The position numbers were made by a program, and so were the translations under genes. From Paraburkholderia caffeinitolerans (GTDB lineage Bacteria > Pseudomonadota > Gammaproteobacteria > Burkholderiales > Burkholderiaceae), in the NCBI RefSeq assembly GCF_902859945.1, contig NZ_CADIKL010000036.1, positions 1 through 64,000 of the forward strand: 64,000 bases of DNA. The letters are read 5' to 3'. Shown in pieces: positions 44,578-52,245 of the stretch (the stretch's first letter is position 1; each line of letters opens with the position of its first letter). The notes beneath the pieces were generated by a model. It did no database searches, was not told the DNA's origin, and saw only the letters and a program-made list of their open reading frames with translations.

Positions 44578-45782
44578 TTTCCGGCCCTCCATTGCTCCAC
44601 ATAAAGATCATCGATCCAGCGCACGTAATCGGTGAGCGGCTGCCGGACGCGCGCGACCGTCTTGTCGGCGAGGTCGCCCTTGCTGATGTCGAACACGGTG
44701 GCCATCGCCAGAGCGCCGTTACTCATGGCCGAACTCGCCGGCACTTCCACCGCGCTGACCCAATCCTTGTAGGTGCGTTGCACCCAGGACCGAACCACCG
44801 GTGCCGACGACGTCTTGCCGTAATCCACCTTCGACAGCAGCACGGAAACGAAGTCGTAGGTCTTTTCGTCGCCGCGCTCCATGATCGTGTGCGCGAGATC
44901 GGAGAAGAGACTCCAGAACGACACCGAGCTGATGAAATCGAGGCTCTCCGGAACCAGCGGCATGACCATGGCGTCGGCGGCCATCAGCGCGTTGATAGTG
45001 AGATACGACAGCGACGGCGCGGTATCCAAAATGATGTAGTCGTAGTGCTGACGCAGTGTCTCAATACCCTGGCGCAGCAAGTCCCAGAACTTGAAGCCCG
45101 GGTTCTTGATGACGGTGCCGGGAATATGGAACTCCGCCGAGAAGAGCGTGGGGTGCGCCGGAATGACGTCGAGCCCGTCCCAATAAGTCGGCTGCACGAA
45201 GTTCAGCAGGCCGCCTTCCATCTGCGGATCGTAAATGAACGGCAGGACAGTACTGTCCTCGGTCACTTCCTTTTCCGCATAGAGACCACAAAGCTCCGTG
45301 AGCGATGCCTGCGGGTCGAGGTCGATAAGCAGCACGCGCCGGCCGCGCAGCGTCAGGCCTTGCGCGAGACACATCGTCGTGGTGGTCTTGGTGGAACCGC
45401 CCTTGAAGTTGGCGACCAGAATGACCTTGCCGTCGGCGTCGCGCACGCCAGTATGAAGTGGCGTTTGGTAAATATCCGAAACCTGCTGGACCCACGTGCG
45501 CGCGTCAGGCAAGGTAAACACCCGGCTGCGCCCCGAACCCTGGGCTTCGCCTTGCGGCAGGCCCTCGCGTGTGGCGAGCAGATTGTTGAGCTTGATGCGG
45601 TCGATGCCGCACAGTTCTGCAACTTGTGCGGACGTGAATGTGGGCGCCATCTTCCGCGGCTTCGGCGCCAGCATCATTTCCCGAAGTTCTTCTGAAAGCT
45701 GACCGGCTTCCTCTGCAAACTGCGTGACCGAGGAAAGGTCGACGCGCCGATCAATAGATGGAAATTCGATAGTCTTTGCCAT
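44574..45782 (-). CDS. parA: ParA partition ATPase, type Ia (N-terminal HTH)
   Basis: 402 residues. An N-terminal 100-residue extension includes a MerR-like helix-turn-helix (TFTSAQVAELCGIDRIKLNNLL). The deviant Walker A is NFKGGSTKTTTTMCLAQGL, Walker A' is VLLIDLDPQASLTELCG, and Walker B is YDYIILDTAPSLSYLTINAL. Type Ia ParA proteins move ParB-parS complexes over the nucleoid and repress their own promoter; the repeats at 45786-45835 are the likely operator. No Shine-Dalgarno is seen before the ATG (AAGCGTATTA precedes it). Coupled to parB by a 4-bp overlap. Confidence 0.95.
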   Translation of the reverse strand: MAKTIEFPSIDRRVDLSSVTQFAEEAGQLSEELREMMLAPKPRKMAPTFTSAQVAELCGIDRIKLNNLLATREGLPQGEAQGSGRSRVFTLPDARTWVQQVSDIYQTPLHTGVRDADGKVILVANFKGGSTKTTTTMCLAQGLTLRGRRVLLIDLDPQASLTELCGLYAEKEVTEDSTVLPFIYDPQMEGGLLNFVQPTYWDGLDVIPAHPTLFSAEFHIPGTVIKNPGFKFWDLLRQGIETLRQHYDYIILDTAPSLSYLTINALMAADAMVMPLVPESLDFISSVSFWSLFSDLAHTIMERGDEKTYDFVSVLLSKVDYGKTSSAPVVRSWVQRTYKDWVSAVEVPASSAMSNGALAMATVFDISKGDLADKTVARVRQPLTDYVRWIDDLYVEQWRAGK

Positions 45783-45785
45783 TAA

Positions 45786-45835
45786 TACGCTTTTTATCGG
45801 AATTTGGATAAAGCGTAGAATACAGGAAAAGCGTA
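45786..45835. promoter_or_regulatory. parAB operator/promoter: repeated TACGCTTT boxes
   Basis: Immediately upstream of parA lie TACGCTTTTTATC (45786-45798), its near-inverse GATAAAGCGTA (45807-45817) and AAAAGCGTA (45827-45835). Closely spaced inverted boxes at the start codon fit an autorepressor site for a helix-turn-helix ParA. The binding itself is inferred. Confidence 0.6.
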
Positions 45836-45852
45836 TCGAAACACACTGATTG

Positions 45853-45878
45853 AGGTCGATTTTTAAAAAAATCGACCT
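45853..45878 (+). other. 26-bp palindrome with T-run near parA
   Basis: A perfect 12-bp stem AGGTCGATTTTT / AAAAATCGACCT with a 2-nt AA loop, followed on the + strand by TTTTATTT. In form it is a rightward intrinsic terminator, but no rightward gene precedes it. It may end an unannotated small RNA, block readthrough into the origin, or bind a regulator. Confidence 0.55.
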
Positions 45879-46096
45879 TTTTATTTGCGCCAGGACGGGC
45901 TCCCGGTCCTCGGTCCAGCCTCGGACCTTCGCCAGGTCACCAGGCCGTCTATGCGACGTTTAAGGGCATTTCCGCCGATTTGCTTATTTTTTGAGCACGC
46001 CCCCATAGGAATTCAATCCGATTCTGACAGAGATCGCCGTTCACGCTCATTCACGGCGTTATGCAGACCTTCATATAAGCATACGAAATCGTCAGA

Positions 46097-46658
46097 GGTC
46101 ACGATTTTTGTGCACTTTCGCTAATCGACGAAACGATGTAATCGACTCAGATTTCGCAGTAACGGATTTTGTGCACGCATCCGGGATCCAATCCCTCAAG
46201 CGCCAAGAACTCGCACAAAAACCGTTACCGAAGTCGACACTCGTAGCACGAGGAACCGCGAAAACGCGGATCTGCACAAAAAACGTGACCGTCGCGCAGT
46301 GCTCTAGACAAACGTCTCACCGAAAACCAGCGCAAAACGTAGTGGCTGCTGCCACAAAACGACCGCGGGCGAGAAAGGACTCCAAAATCCGCACAAAAAC
46401 CGTTACCGGTCTTCGCGTCAAACCCGCCTCCGCGTCCCTGGCGGTCCTGCGCAAGCTCGCGCACATTAAACGTTACCTCGTCGAACGCCATCGTCCTGCA
46501 CAAAAAACTCGACCTTCGCTCTGCCGACCCTTTCCGCACAAAAAACGTTACCGGGCAGGGCATCGAGCAGAAGAAATTCGGCATTGAACGTCGTCGTCCG
46601 GCGGGCTGCACACAAATCGTTACCATCCACGCTGACGCGCGCACATAAAACGGTACCC
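46097..46658. repeat. Replication origin iterons, main cluster
   Basis: Consensus GCACAAAAAACGTTACCG. Forward copies start at 46213, 46274, 46391, 46461, 46498, 46536, 46608 and 46641, with weaker ones near 46331 and 46351. Two inverted copies lie at the left edge (46097-46115 and 46159-46176). Spacing is 33-117 bp. Arrays like this upstream of a Rep_3 initiator gene are the binding sites through which Rep opens the origin and limits copy number. All open frames here are artefacts of the repeats. Confidence 0.85.
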
Positions 46659-46752
46659 TTGGCAATGGCCAAACGTCATTCCATCTCCCGATAGCACTGC
46701 AAGCCCTCGAAGATTTGCGGTCAAACACCCCTTGGCACGGAGATCCAGGGGC

Positions 46753-46852
46753 TTTTCCACAAGAAATGCACCTGTGCACTGCTAGCCAATAGGCGTAAAA
46801 CCTCGTACCAAGCGTCTTTGCTACACGCGGTTGGTTTGTTTACTTAAACAAA
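46753..46852. promoter_or_regulatory. Possible DnaA box and AT-rich palindrome of the origin
   Basis: TTTTCCACA (46753-46761) is one base from a consensus DnaA box. A palindrome TTTGTTTA-CT-TAAACAAA (46835-46852) sits in AT-rich DNA to its right, a possible melting region or binding site for IHF or Rep. The region 46659-46923 holds no gene. Confidence 0.4.
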
Positions 46853-46923
46853 GAAAACCCACAAACCCACTAACGTGCGCATCCGAATCCTTTGTTCTCA
46901 AGCACTTGCCGCCGAAAAGCACC

Positions 46924-47063
46924 GGTCTATGTGCCAGAAGCATCGATTTATGTGCACGTAGGTGACGATTTTTGTGCTGGAGATGGAGAGGTCTATGTGC
47001 AGTTCGGCACGTTTTTTGTGCCGGCCCTTCAGCACGTGCCGTTCGAGGTAACGTTTATTGTGT
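46924..47063 (-). repeat. Inverted iteron cluster at the rep promoter
   Basis: Reverse-orientation copies or half-copies: 46924-46934, 46942-46957, 46961-46977, 46990-47000, 47006-47022 and 47047-47063 (GGTAACGTTTATTGTGT). Two carry the same variant GGTCTATGTGC 66 bp apart. The last overlaps the likely -35 element, as expected for a Rep protein that represses its own gene. Confidence 0.7.
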
Positions 47064-47090
47064 TGACTTGTGTTCGTGGAGTGATAGAGT
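47063..47090 (+). promoter_or_regulatory. Candidate rep promoter
   Basis: TTGACT (47063-47068) and TAGAGT (47085-47090) are 16 bp apart, 30 bp before the rep ATG. The -35 is close to consensus and the -10 matches 4 of 6. Confidence 0.45.
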
Positions 47091-47119
47091 CGCGGCCAAT
47101 ATCGACGGAGAGCACGCGA

Positions 47120-48499
47120 ATGTCGGAGGACAGCGCACGCAGGACGACCACCCAGCAAATGTCGCTCGGGTTGTTCGAGGAGATGTCCGGCCAGCCCATC
47201 AGTGAGAGCACGAGGGAGATTGGCTTTCAGCGCAACAACGTTTTCGTTGCGATCAACGGGCTCGGCCTGTCGTCGCGGCGCTTTATCGATGCCGCCTATT
47301 TCATCGCAGCCCAGGAGCCGCTGCCGCGCGAGATTTACGACGTCGACCTGAACTACTTCAAGTGGCTCATGCGGTACGAGAGCCGCAATGTGCGCCATCT
47401 CCAGAGCGTGATCAAGGAGGCGCAGCGTGTGCTCATCGAGGTGACGGACACGCCGCCCGACCGGGCGCCCAGCGAAGAGGACCAGTGGATTTCCGAGCAG
47501 TTGATGGGCAGCGTCAAGATCGGCAAGGGGCGCATCCAGTTTCGCATTCCGCCGCTGATGCTGCGTCACATCACTGGTCCGGACAAGCATCACTGGCTGA
47601 ACCTGTGCATCACGGCCGCTTTCTCGCAGACCTTTGCGCGGGCGATCTACGACTACGTGCTGCCGTATGTGAACGCGGGCTTTACCGACTGGATCGAGCT
47701 CGACGTCATGCGCCGCTGGCCGGGCAAGCTCGGTTCGAGCGCCTCGGAGTTCAAGCACTTCCGGCCGAAGTATCTCGACCCGGCTGTGCGCCAGATCAAC
47801 GAGCTTTCGGACATCGACCTGAGCTACGAAACACGGGCCGATTCCGAAACCTCGCGCAAGATCAACAAGATCCGCTTCCGGCTGAAGCGCAAGGACACGG
47901 TTGCGGCCATGCTGAGCCGTCAGCCCGATGCCCACGACCTGCTGCTCACGCTCAAGGAGGAGTTCGGCCTGAGCAACAAGCAGTTCGATGTGATCGCCGA
48001 GCATCGCATGAGCTGGACCGACGAGCGGATCCAGCAGGCCATCGAGTACACGCGTTTTCGCCTCAACCAGGGCAAGGTCACCAAGAGTCCGGCCGGCTAC
48101 CTGATGAAGGCGCTGAGCCACAACTGGCAGGTGTCGGAGGCCGAGCGCAAGATGGTGGCGATCCAGTCGGAGCTAGCCGCTGCTGAGAGCGCCGAGGAAA
48201 CCGCGCGAGCCGCGGCCGGCAGTGCCGTGAAGCAGAGCATCGCCGCGCGCGATGAAGAAGCGCGCACGCAGCGCAACGACGAAGTCCAGCGCGGGCGCGA
48301 GCACTTCGAGTCCGCCGACGAGAAGACCCGCAAGGAACTCGTGCGCCTGTACATCGTGTCGCAAGCCGGCAAGCTCATGCTGCGCCGCCTGAAGCTCGAA
48401 GCCGGCGCGTTGTCGGATGCGAATATCCTCAGCCATTCCGATCTGGCGTGGTATTTCGGGCAGTTCGTGTACGCGCGGCTCAAGCAAAGCGCCGCATGA
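47120..48499 (+). CDS. Replication initiator protein (Rep_3 / RepB superfamily)
   Basis: 459 residues from the ATG at MSEDSARRTTTQQ, with GGAG nine bases upstream. A longer frame from 46892 runs through the inverted iterons and was rejected. Two winged-helix halves are expected: FQRNNVFVAINGLGLSSRRFIDAAYFIA, DVDLNYFKWLMRYESRNVRHLQSVIKEAQRVLIEV, and DWIELDVMRRWPGKLGSSASEFKHFRPKYLDPAVRQINELSDIDLSYE. The C-terminal third is Ala/Glu/Arg-rich and probably coiled-coil (AESAEETARAAAGSAVKQ). It binds the upstream iterons to start replication. Divergent from parAB, completing a rep/par module typical of Burkholderiaceae secondary replicons. Confidence 0.9.
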   Translation: MSEDSARRTTTQQMSLGLFEEMSGQPISESTREIGFQRNNVFVAINGLGLSSRRFIDAAYFIAAQEPLPREIYDVDLNYFKWLMRYESRNVRHLQSVIKEAQRVLIEVTDTPPDRAPSEEDQWISEQLMGSVKIGKGRIQFRIPPLMLRHITGPDKHHWLNLCITAAFSQTFARAIYDYVLPYVNAGFTDWIELDVMRRWPGKLGSSASEFKHFRPKYLDPAVRQINELSDIDLSYETRADSETSRKINKIRFRLKRKDTVAAMLSRQPDAHDLLLTLKEEFGLSNKQFDVIAEHRMSWTDERIQQAIEYTRFRLNQGKVTKSPAGYLMKALSHNWQVSEAERKMVAIQSELAAAESAEETARAAAGSAVKQSIAARDEEARTQRNDEVQRGREHFESADEKTRKELVRLYIVSQAGKLMLRRLKLEAGALSDANILSHSDLAWYFGQFVYARLKQSAA

Positions 48500-48631
48500 G
48501 GCATGCCGCGATGCGCGGCATGCGGTTCACAAGCCGAATTCGATGATTCCCCAGCAACGGCGGTATCCGCGTGGTTAATCCGGATTCCTGATCAAATCGC
48601 CCGGGTGAATCGTTGGTTCGCATTGTCGGGT

Positions 48632-49096
48632 TCACACCGCCAGAACGAGTGCGCCCGAGGCCAGTGCCCCCAGCATGGTGCCGCGGCAGAGCGGGGCGCC
48701 GCAGCGGCAGGCATAGTCGCGTTGTGCGTCGTCGTCGGCCTGCTGCTCGATCTCGAGCGCGTAGTCGATGAAGAGCTCCTCGCCGGGCGCGATATCGCGG
48801 ATCGCCTCGATGAACACGCGGCCGTCGCCTTCGACCGCCTCGCAGTTCGCGGCGCATGCGTGATTGAGCCAGCGCGCGCCATTGCCGCCGCGTCCGCCGT
48901 CGATCACGCGCCCGTCGGACAGGCCGAACAGGAAAGTGTGGCCGGAGTCGCTGCGGCGCGCATACCAGCGCGCCGCCTCGCGCCACGTGGTCACCATGCC
49001 CTTGTACTCGAAGATGCGCTCCCCGGCGCGCAACGGAAGCAGCGCGAATACGCCTTTGCCATGCACCGGCGATTGCCGGACAGTCACACGTTTCAT
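48632..49096 (-). CDS. SET-domain protein-lysine methyltransferase
   Basis: 154 residues. A compact SET domain: SPVHGKGVFALLPLRAGERIFEYKG, WLNHACAANCEAVEGDGRVFIEAIRDIAPGEELFIDYAL with the NHxC and ELxxDY pseudoknot motifs, and a post-SET cysteine cluster CRCGAPLCRGTML. These bind S-adenosylmethionine and lysine. Bacterial SET proteins of this size in Burkholderia, Chlamydia and Legionella have been linked to methylation of host or own DNA-binding proteins. There is no signal peptide. Immediately downstream of rep, transcribed towards it. Own histone-like proteins or host proteins are possible substrates; neither is shown by the sequence. Confidence 0.9.
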   Translation of the reverse strand: MKRVTVRQSPVHGKGVFALLPLRAGERIFEYKGMVTTWREAARWYARRSDSGHTFLFGLSDGRVIDGGRGGNGARWLNHACAANCEAVEGDGRVFIEAIRDIAPGEELFIDYALEIEQQADDDAQRDYACRCGAPLCRGTMLGALASGALVLAV

Positions 49097-49309
49097 AGTC
49101 GTCGGAACGGCGCGGTGGGGAAGGGGAGACGCCGAGTATATGCCGAGAAAATGTCAGCGCGTACAGCGTGATAGCTGCCTTTCCGTCGATTCCATCGTCG
49201 TGCGCGATGCGGTAGATTGGCGTGGCGCTTGTGAACCCGTTTGCAGCCGAATTGCAGCCGATCTGCAGCCGCTATGCGAGCCCGTTTGCCCCTTCGGAGA
49301 TCCTGATCG

Positions 49310-49840
49310 ATGCATCGAGATGAAACCCGCGACGCCGCGCCGGAGCGCAAGCACGCCGACGAGCAGAACGAAGCCCGCATGCTACCGCCCGAGCTCGTGA
49401 GCGCGCTGGACGGCGAGCACCTCGAGGCGCATGCGGACGAGGCCTTCCGCCTCTCGACCGTGAGCGCCGACGGCTGGCCGCACGGTGCACAACTGAGCGT
49501 GGGCGAAGTACTGGCGCTCGACGCGCAGACCCTGCTCGTGGCGATGTGGCCGCGTTCGAACACCGCGCAGAACATGCTGCGCGACGCACGCCTCGCGCTA
49601 ACGCTGGTTCATGACGGCGCGGTGCTGGAGATTCGCGCCCACGCGAGCCTGATTGCGGAGCATCAGACCGCCCTCGACCTCAGCGTGTTTCGCCTGCGCA
49701 TCGAACGCGTGGAGGTGCATCGTGCGAAATATGCCGAGGTGCTGAGCGGGGTGACGTTCCGCCTGCACGAGCGCGAGAAGGTGATAGCGCGCTGGCGCGA
49801 GCAGATCGCGATGTTGCGCTCGCACGCCGCACCGGTATGA
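49310..49840 (+). CDS. Pyridoxamine-5'-phosphate-oxidase-like FMN protein
   Basis: 176 residues (the ATG at 49379 is an alternative start). Split-barrel motifs: AFRLSTVSADGWPHGAQLSVGEVLAL, LLVAMWPRSNTAQNMLRDARLALTLVHDGAVLEIRA. Likely binds a flavin or related cofactor; the reaction is unknown. Convergent with the enoyl-CoA hydratase gene, with 9 bp between the stop codons. Confidence 0.75.
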   Translation: MHRDETRDAAPERKHADEQNEARMLPPELVSALDGEHLEAHADEAFRLSTVSADGWPHGAQLSVGEVLALDAQTLLVAMWPRSNTAQNMLRDARLALTLVHDGAVLEIRAHASLIAEHQTALDLSVFRLRIERVEVHRAKYAEVLSGVTFRLHEREKVIARWREQIAMLRSHAAPV

Positions 49841-49849
49841 GCGTGGGTG

Positions 49850-50686
49850 TTACCGGCTGCCTTGATACGGCAACGCCGGCACGAAGTTTGGCGCGCGCTT
49901 TTCCATGTTCGCCGCGACGGCCTCGCGCTGGTTCGCGCCGCCGATCAGCGCCTCCTGCTCCACGGATTCGGCGATCAGCGTGGCCGCTGCGTCGCCGCGC
50001 GACGCGACCTGCAGCAGGCGCTTGGCGGCGCGAATCGCGTCGGGGCTGCGCTGTGCGATTTCACGCGCGGTGGTGAACGCGAGGGCGAGCGGATCGTCGG
50101 CCACGCGCGTGGCGAGCCCGAGTTCGACCGCCTCGGCACCCGACACAATGCGCGCGGTGTAGATCAATTCGCGCAACCGGTCGTCGCGCACGAGGTCGCG
50201 CGTGAGCACCATGCCGCCCATGTCGGGCACGAGGCCCCAGCGGGTTTCCATCACCGAAAGGCGGGCATCGGGCGTCACGTAGCGCATATCGGCGCCCAGC
50301 GCGAGTTGCAGTCCGCCGCCGAAGGCCATGCCATGCACGGCGGCGATCACGGGCACGGGCAGTTCGCGCCAGAGCGTGCAAATGGTTTGAAAGTCGTTGC
50401 TGAGGCCGTGCGTGCGCTCCGCTAACGGCGTTTTCTGGCACGTTTGCTCGAGCGTGGCCATGCTCTGCATGTCGAGGCCTGCGCAAAACCCCTTGCCGTT
50501 GCCCGAAAGCACGACCGCCCGCAGATCGACTGCGCCTGCAAGCCGCTCGCCCGTTGCGATCAGCGCGTCGAACATGTCGGGGTTCAGCGCATTCATCTTG
50601 TCTGCGCGGTTCAGGCGCACGTCGGCGACGCCTTCCACGATCGCGACTTCCACCCATGCGCTGCTATGGGTATGGCCTGTGTTCAT
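49850..50686 (-). CDS. Enoyl-CoA hydratase/isomerase (crotonase) family
   Basis: 278 residues with GGAG seven bases before the ATG. The oxyanion-hole motifs are LNRADKMNALNPDMFDAL, LSGNGKGFCAGLDMQSM and PVPVIAAVHGMAFGGGLQLALGADMRYV. In the hydratase position it has METRWGLVPDMGGMVLTRDL: one acidic residue is in ME and another is Asp in PDMGG, as in dienoyl-CoA isomerase-like members. It acts on enoyl-CoA in fatty- or aromatic-acid breakdown. No operon partner. Confidence 0.9.
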   Translation of the reverse strand: MNTGHTHSSAWVEVAIVEGVADVRLNRADKMNALNPDMFDALIATGERLAGAVDLRAVVLSGNGKGFCAGLDMQSMATLEQTCQKTPLAERTHGLSNDFQTICTLWRELPVPVIAAVHGMAFGGGLQLALGADMRYVTPDARLSVMETRWGLVPDMGGMVLTRDLVRDDRLRELIYTARIVSGAEAVELGLATRVADDPLALAFTTAREIAQRSPDAIRAAKRLLQVASRGDAAATLIAESVEQEALIGGANQREAVAANMEKRAPNFVPALPYQGSR

Positions 50687-50795
50687 ACCATGGCTCCTGT
50701 TTTCAAGCTGAGATCGCCCAAGCGTAGCATCGAGCCAACGGCGTGCGCATATGACTGAATATCAAGCGTGTCCGTCCGCGCGGCACAATCGAGGC

Positions 50796-51254
50796 TCAAT
50801 CGAGCACCAGTGAGCCCAGCGCGAATGCCCCCAGCGCCGCGACGGAAATCGCGATCCAGTATGCAAGATTCCATTGCCGCGTCAGGCCTTCGTACCGCAG
50901 CGCCTTCACGCGGCGCCCATGCTGAACCACCGCGGCGAGCAGCGCGAGCGTGCCGACCACCACCATCGCGGTGCCGACGATGCGCGGCGACCAGGTCGCG
51001 CCGAAGCGGCCGACGATGGCCTCGCCGCGCTGTCCCTGCATGTACTCGAAGAATTTCGCCAGCGTGAAGCCAAAGCTGATCATCGACAGCGAGGTCCGCA
51101 GCCATGCCATCAGCGTGCGTTCGGCCGCGAGAAACGTGCGCTCGACCGCGAGCGCCGTGCGGGCGCGCGTCTGCAGGGTGCCTTCGTCGGGCTTCAAAGG
51201 CGCCGATGGGGCGGTGTCAGGGATGGTACGAGGCGTTGGGTCGTGGGAGGTCAT
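50796..51254 (-). CDS. DUF202 (YidH-like) membrane protein
   Basis: 152 residues: a hydrophilic N-terminus, then AVERTFLAAERTLMAWLRTSLSMISFGFTLAKFFEYM, the DUF202 signature, and two further hydrophobic helices. Function unknown in the family. It lies 27 bp downstream of the BASS transporter on the same strand, so the two probably form an operon. Confidence 0.85.
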   Translation of the reverse strand: MTSHDPTPRTIPDTAPSAPLKPDEGTLQTRARTALAVERTFLAAERTLMAWLRTSLSMISFGFTLAKFFEYMQGQRGEAIVGRFGATWSPRIVGTAMVVVGTLALLAAVVQHGRRVKALRYEGLTRQWNLAYWIAISVAALGAFALGSLVLD

Positions 51255-51281
51255 GGGCTTGCTTCTATAGCGTGAGGGGGA

Positions 51282-52166
51282 TCAGGCCGCGCGTCGCCGT
51301 TGCCATTTCACGTAGGGAATCGTCAGCAGCGTGCACAGGATCAGGTACAGCACCAGCGTGGGCGCGAACTGGGCATCGGGGAGATTGGCCGCCGCCAGCG
51401 CCAGCGCAATAGCCGGGTGGCGCGATGCGCTCGCCAGCGCCAGCACGGACTCGTGCGCGGGCTCCGGCCGGCCCATCCAGTGGCCAATCAGCAGGCCCGC
51501 GAGCACAAAGGCCACGAGCGCCACCACGGTCCATTGCCCTGTCGCCGACCAGGTGGCGTGCCACGTGCCCGCCAGCAGCACGAGCACGCCGCCGATCAGC
51601 AGGACGTTGGCGATGCGACGCACGGGTGCGAGCAAATGCTGCGCCGCCCGTGGCGCGAGCCACATGACCAGCACGCCGGCCGCCAGTGGCGCAATGATCA
51701 TCTTCAGGACGATTTTCGTGATCGCGCCCGGCGCCATCGCGAGCGGGAGGGCGAAGAGCCAGTCGAAGAACGCGGTCGAGAGCGGTGCAGTGACGATCGA
51801 TGCGAGCGCGAGCACGACAAGCAAACCTAAACCATAGGGCGCCACACCGCCGGCTCTTTCCTGCTTTTGGGGCAACAGCGGCGGCACGGGCGAGATGGAG
51901 AGCGCGGTGAGCACCACGGCCGTCGATTGCGGCAGGTCCAGGAAATAGACGCAGCCGCCCACCACGAGCGGCATAATTACCAGTACGGAGAGCAACGAGC
52001 GCACCAGCAGGCCGGGCCGCTGGATCACGTAAAGCAGGTCGTCGCGCTTGGCCTGCAGTCCGTAGGTGAACACGGTCCCCATGATCGCGAGCTGAAGCGC
52101 GAGGAGTATCAGTGTTTTGGCGTTCAAGAGATTTCCCGATGATGGAAATCCCGGGCGCTGCCGCAA
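51282..52166 (-). CDS. Bile-acid:sodium symporter (BASS) superfamily transporter
   Basis: 294 residues from the ATG; the first 14 residues are not hydrophobic, so a TTG start at LNAKTLILLALQLAIMG is possible. Nine or ten helices, with the conserved SISPVPPLLPQKQERAG crossover motif and SASRHPAIALALAAANLP near the end, both typical of the BASS fold. The solute is unknown (bile acids are unlikely; an organic anion is plausible). Followed by the DUF202 gene. Confidence 0.8.
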   Translation of the reverse strand: MRQRPGFPSSGNLLNAKTLILLALQLAIMGTVFTYGLQAKRDDLLYVIQRPGLLVRSLLSVLVIMPLVVGGCVYFLDLPQSTAVVLTALSISPVPPLLPQKQERAGGVAPYGLGLLVVLALASIVTAPLSTAFFDWLFALPLAMAPGAITKIVLKMIIAPLAAGVLVMWLAPRAAQHLLAPVRRIANVLLIGGVLVLLAGTWHATWSATGQWTVVALVAFVLAGLLIGHWMGRPEPAHESVLALASASRHPAIALALAAANLPDAQFAPTLVLYLILCTLLTIPYVKWQRRRAA

Positions 52167-52245
52167 ACGGCAGCGCCCGAGCCTGACTAGCTGACGAGTG
52201 CTACGAAGGACAACAAATAATGTTAAGGATGACTACCGAGAATGA

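Noticed and set aside
46225..46779. 184-residue leftward open frame in the origin
   Set aside because: It is made of translated iterons (repeated N-V-F-C-A type strings) and has no ribosome site.
46892..47119. N-terminal extension of Rep by 76 residues
   Set aside because: It translates the inverted iterons and the promoter; the ATG at 47120 has a ribosome site and begins family-like sequence.
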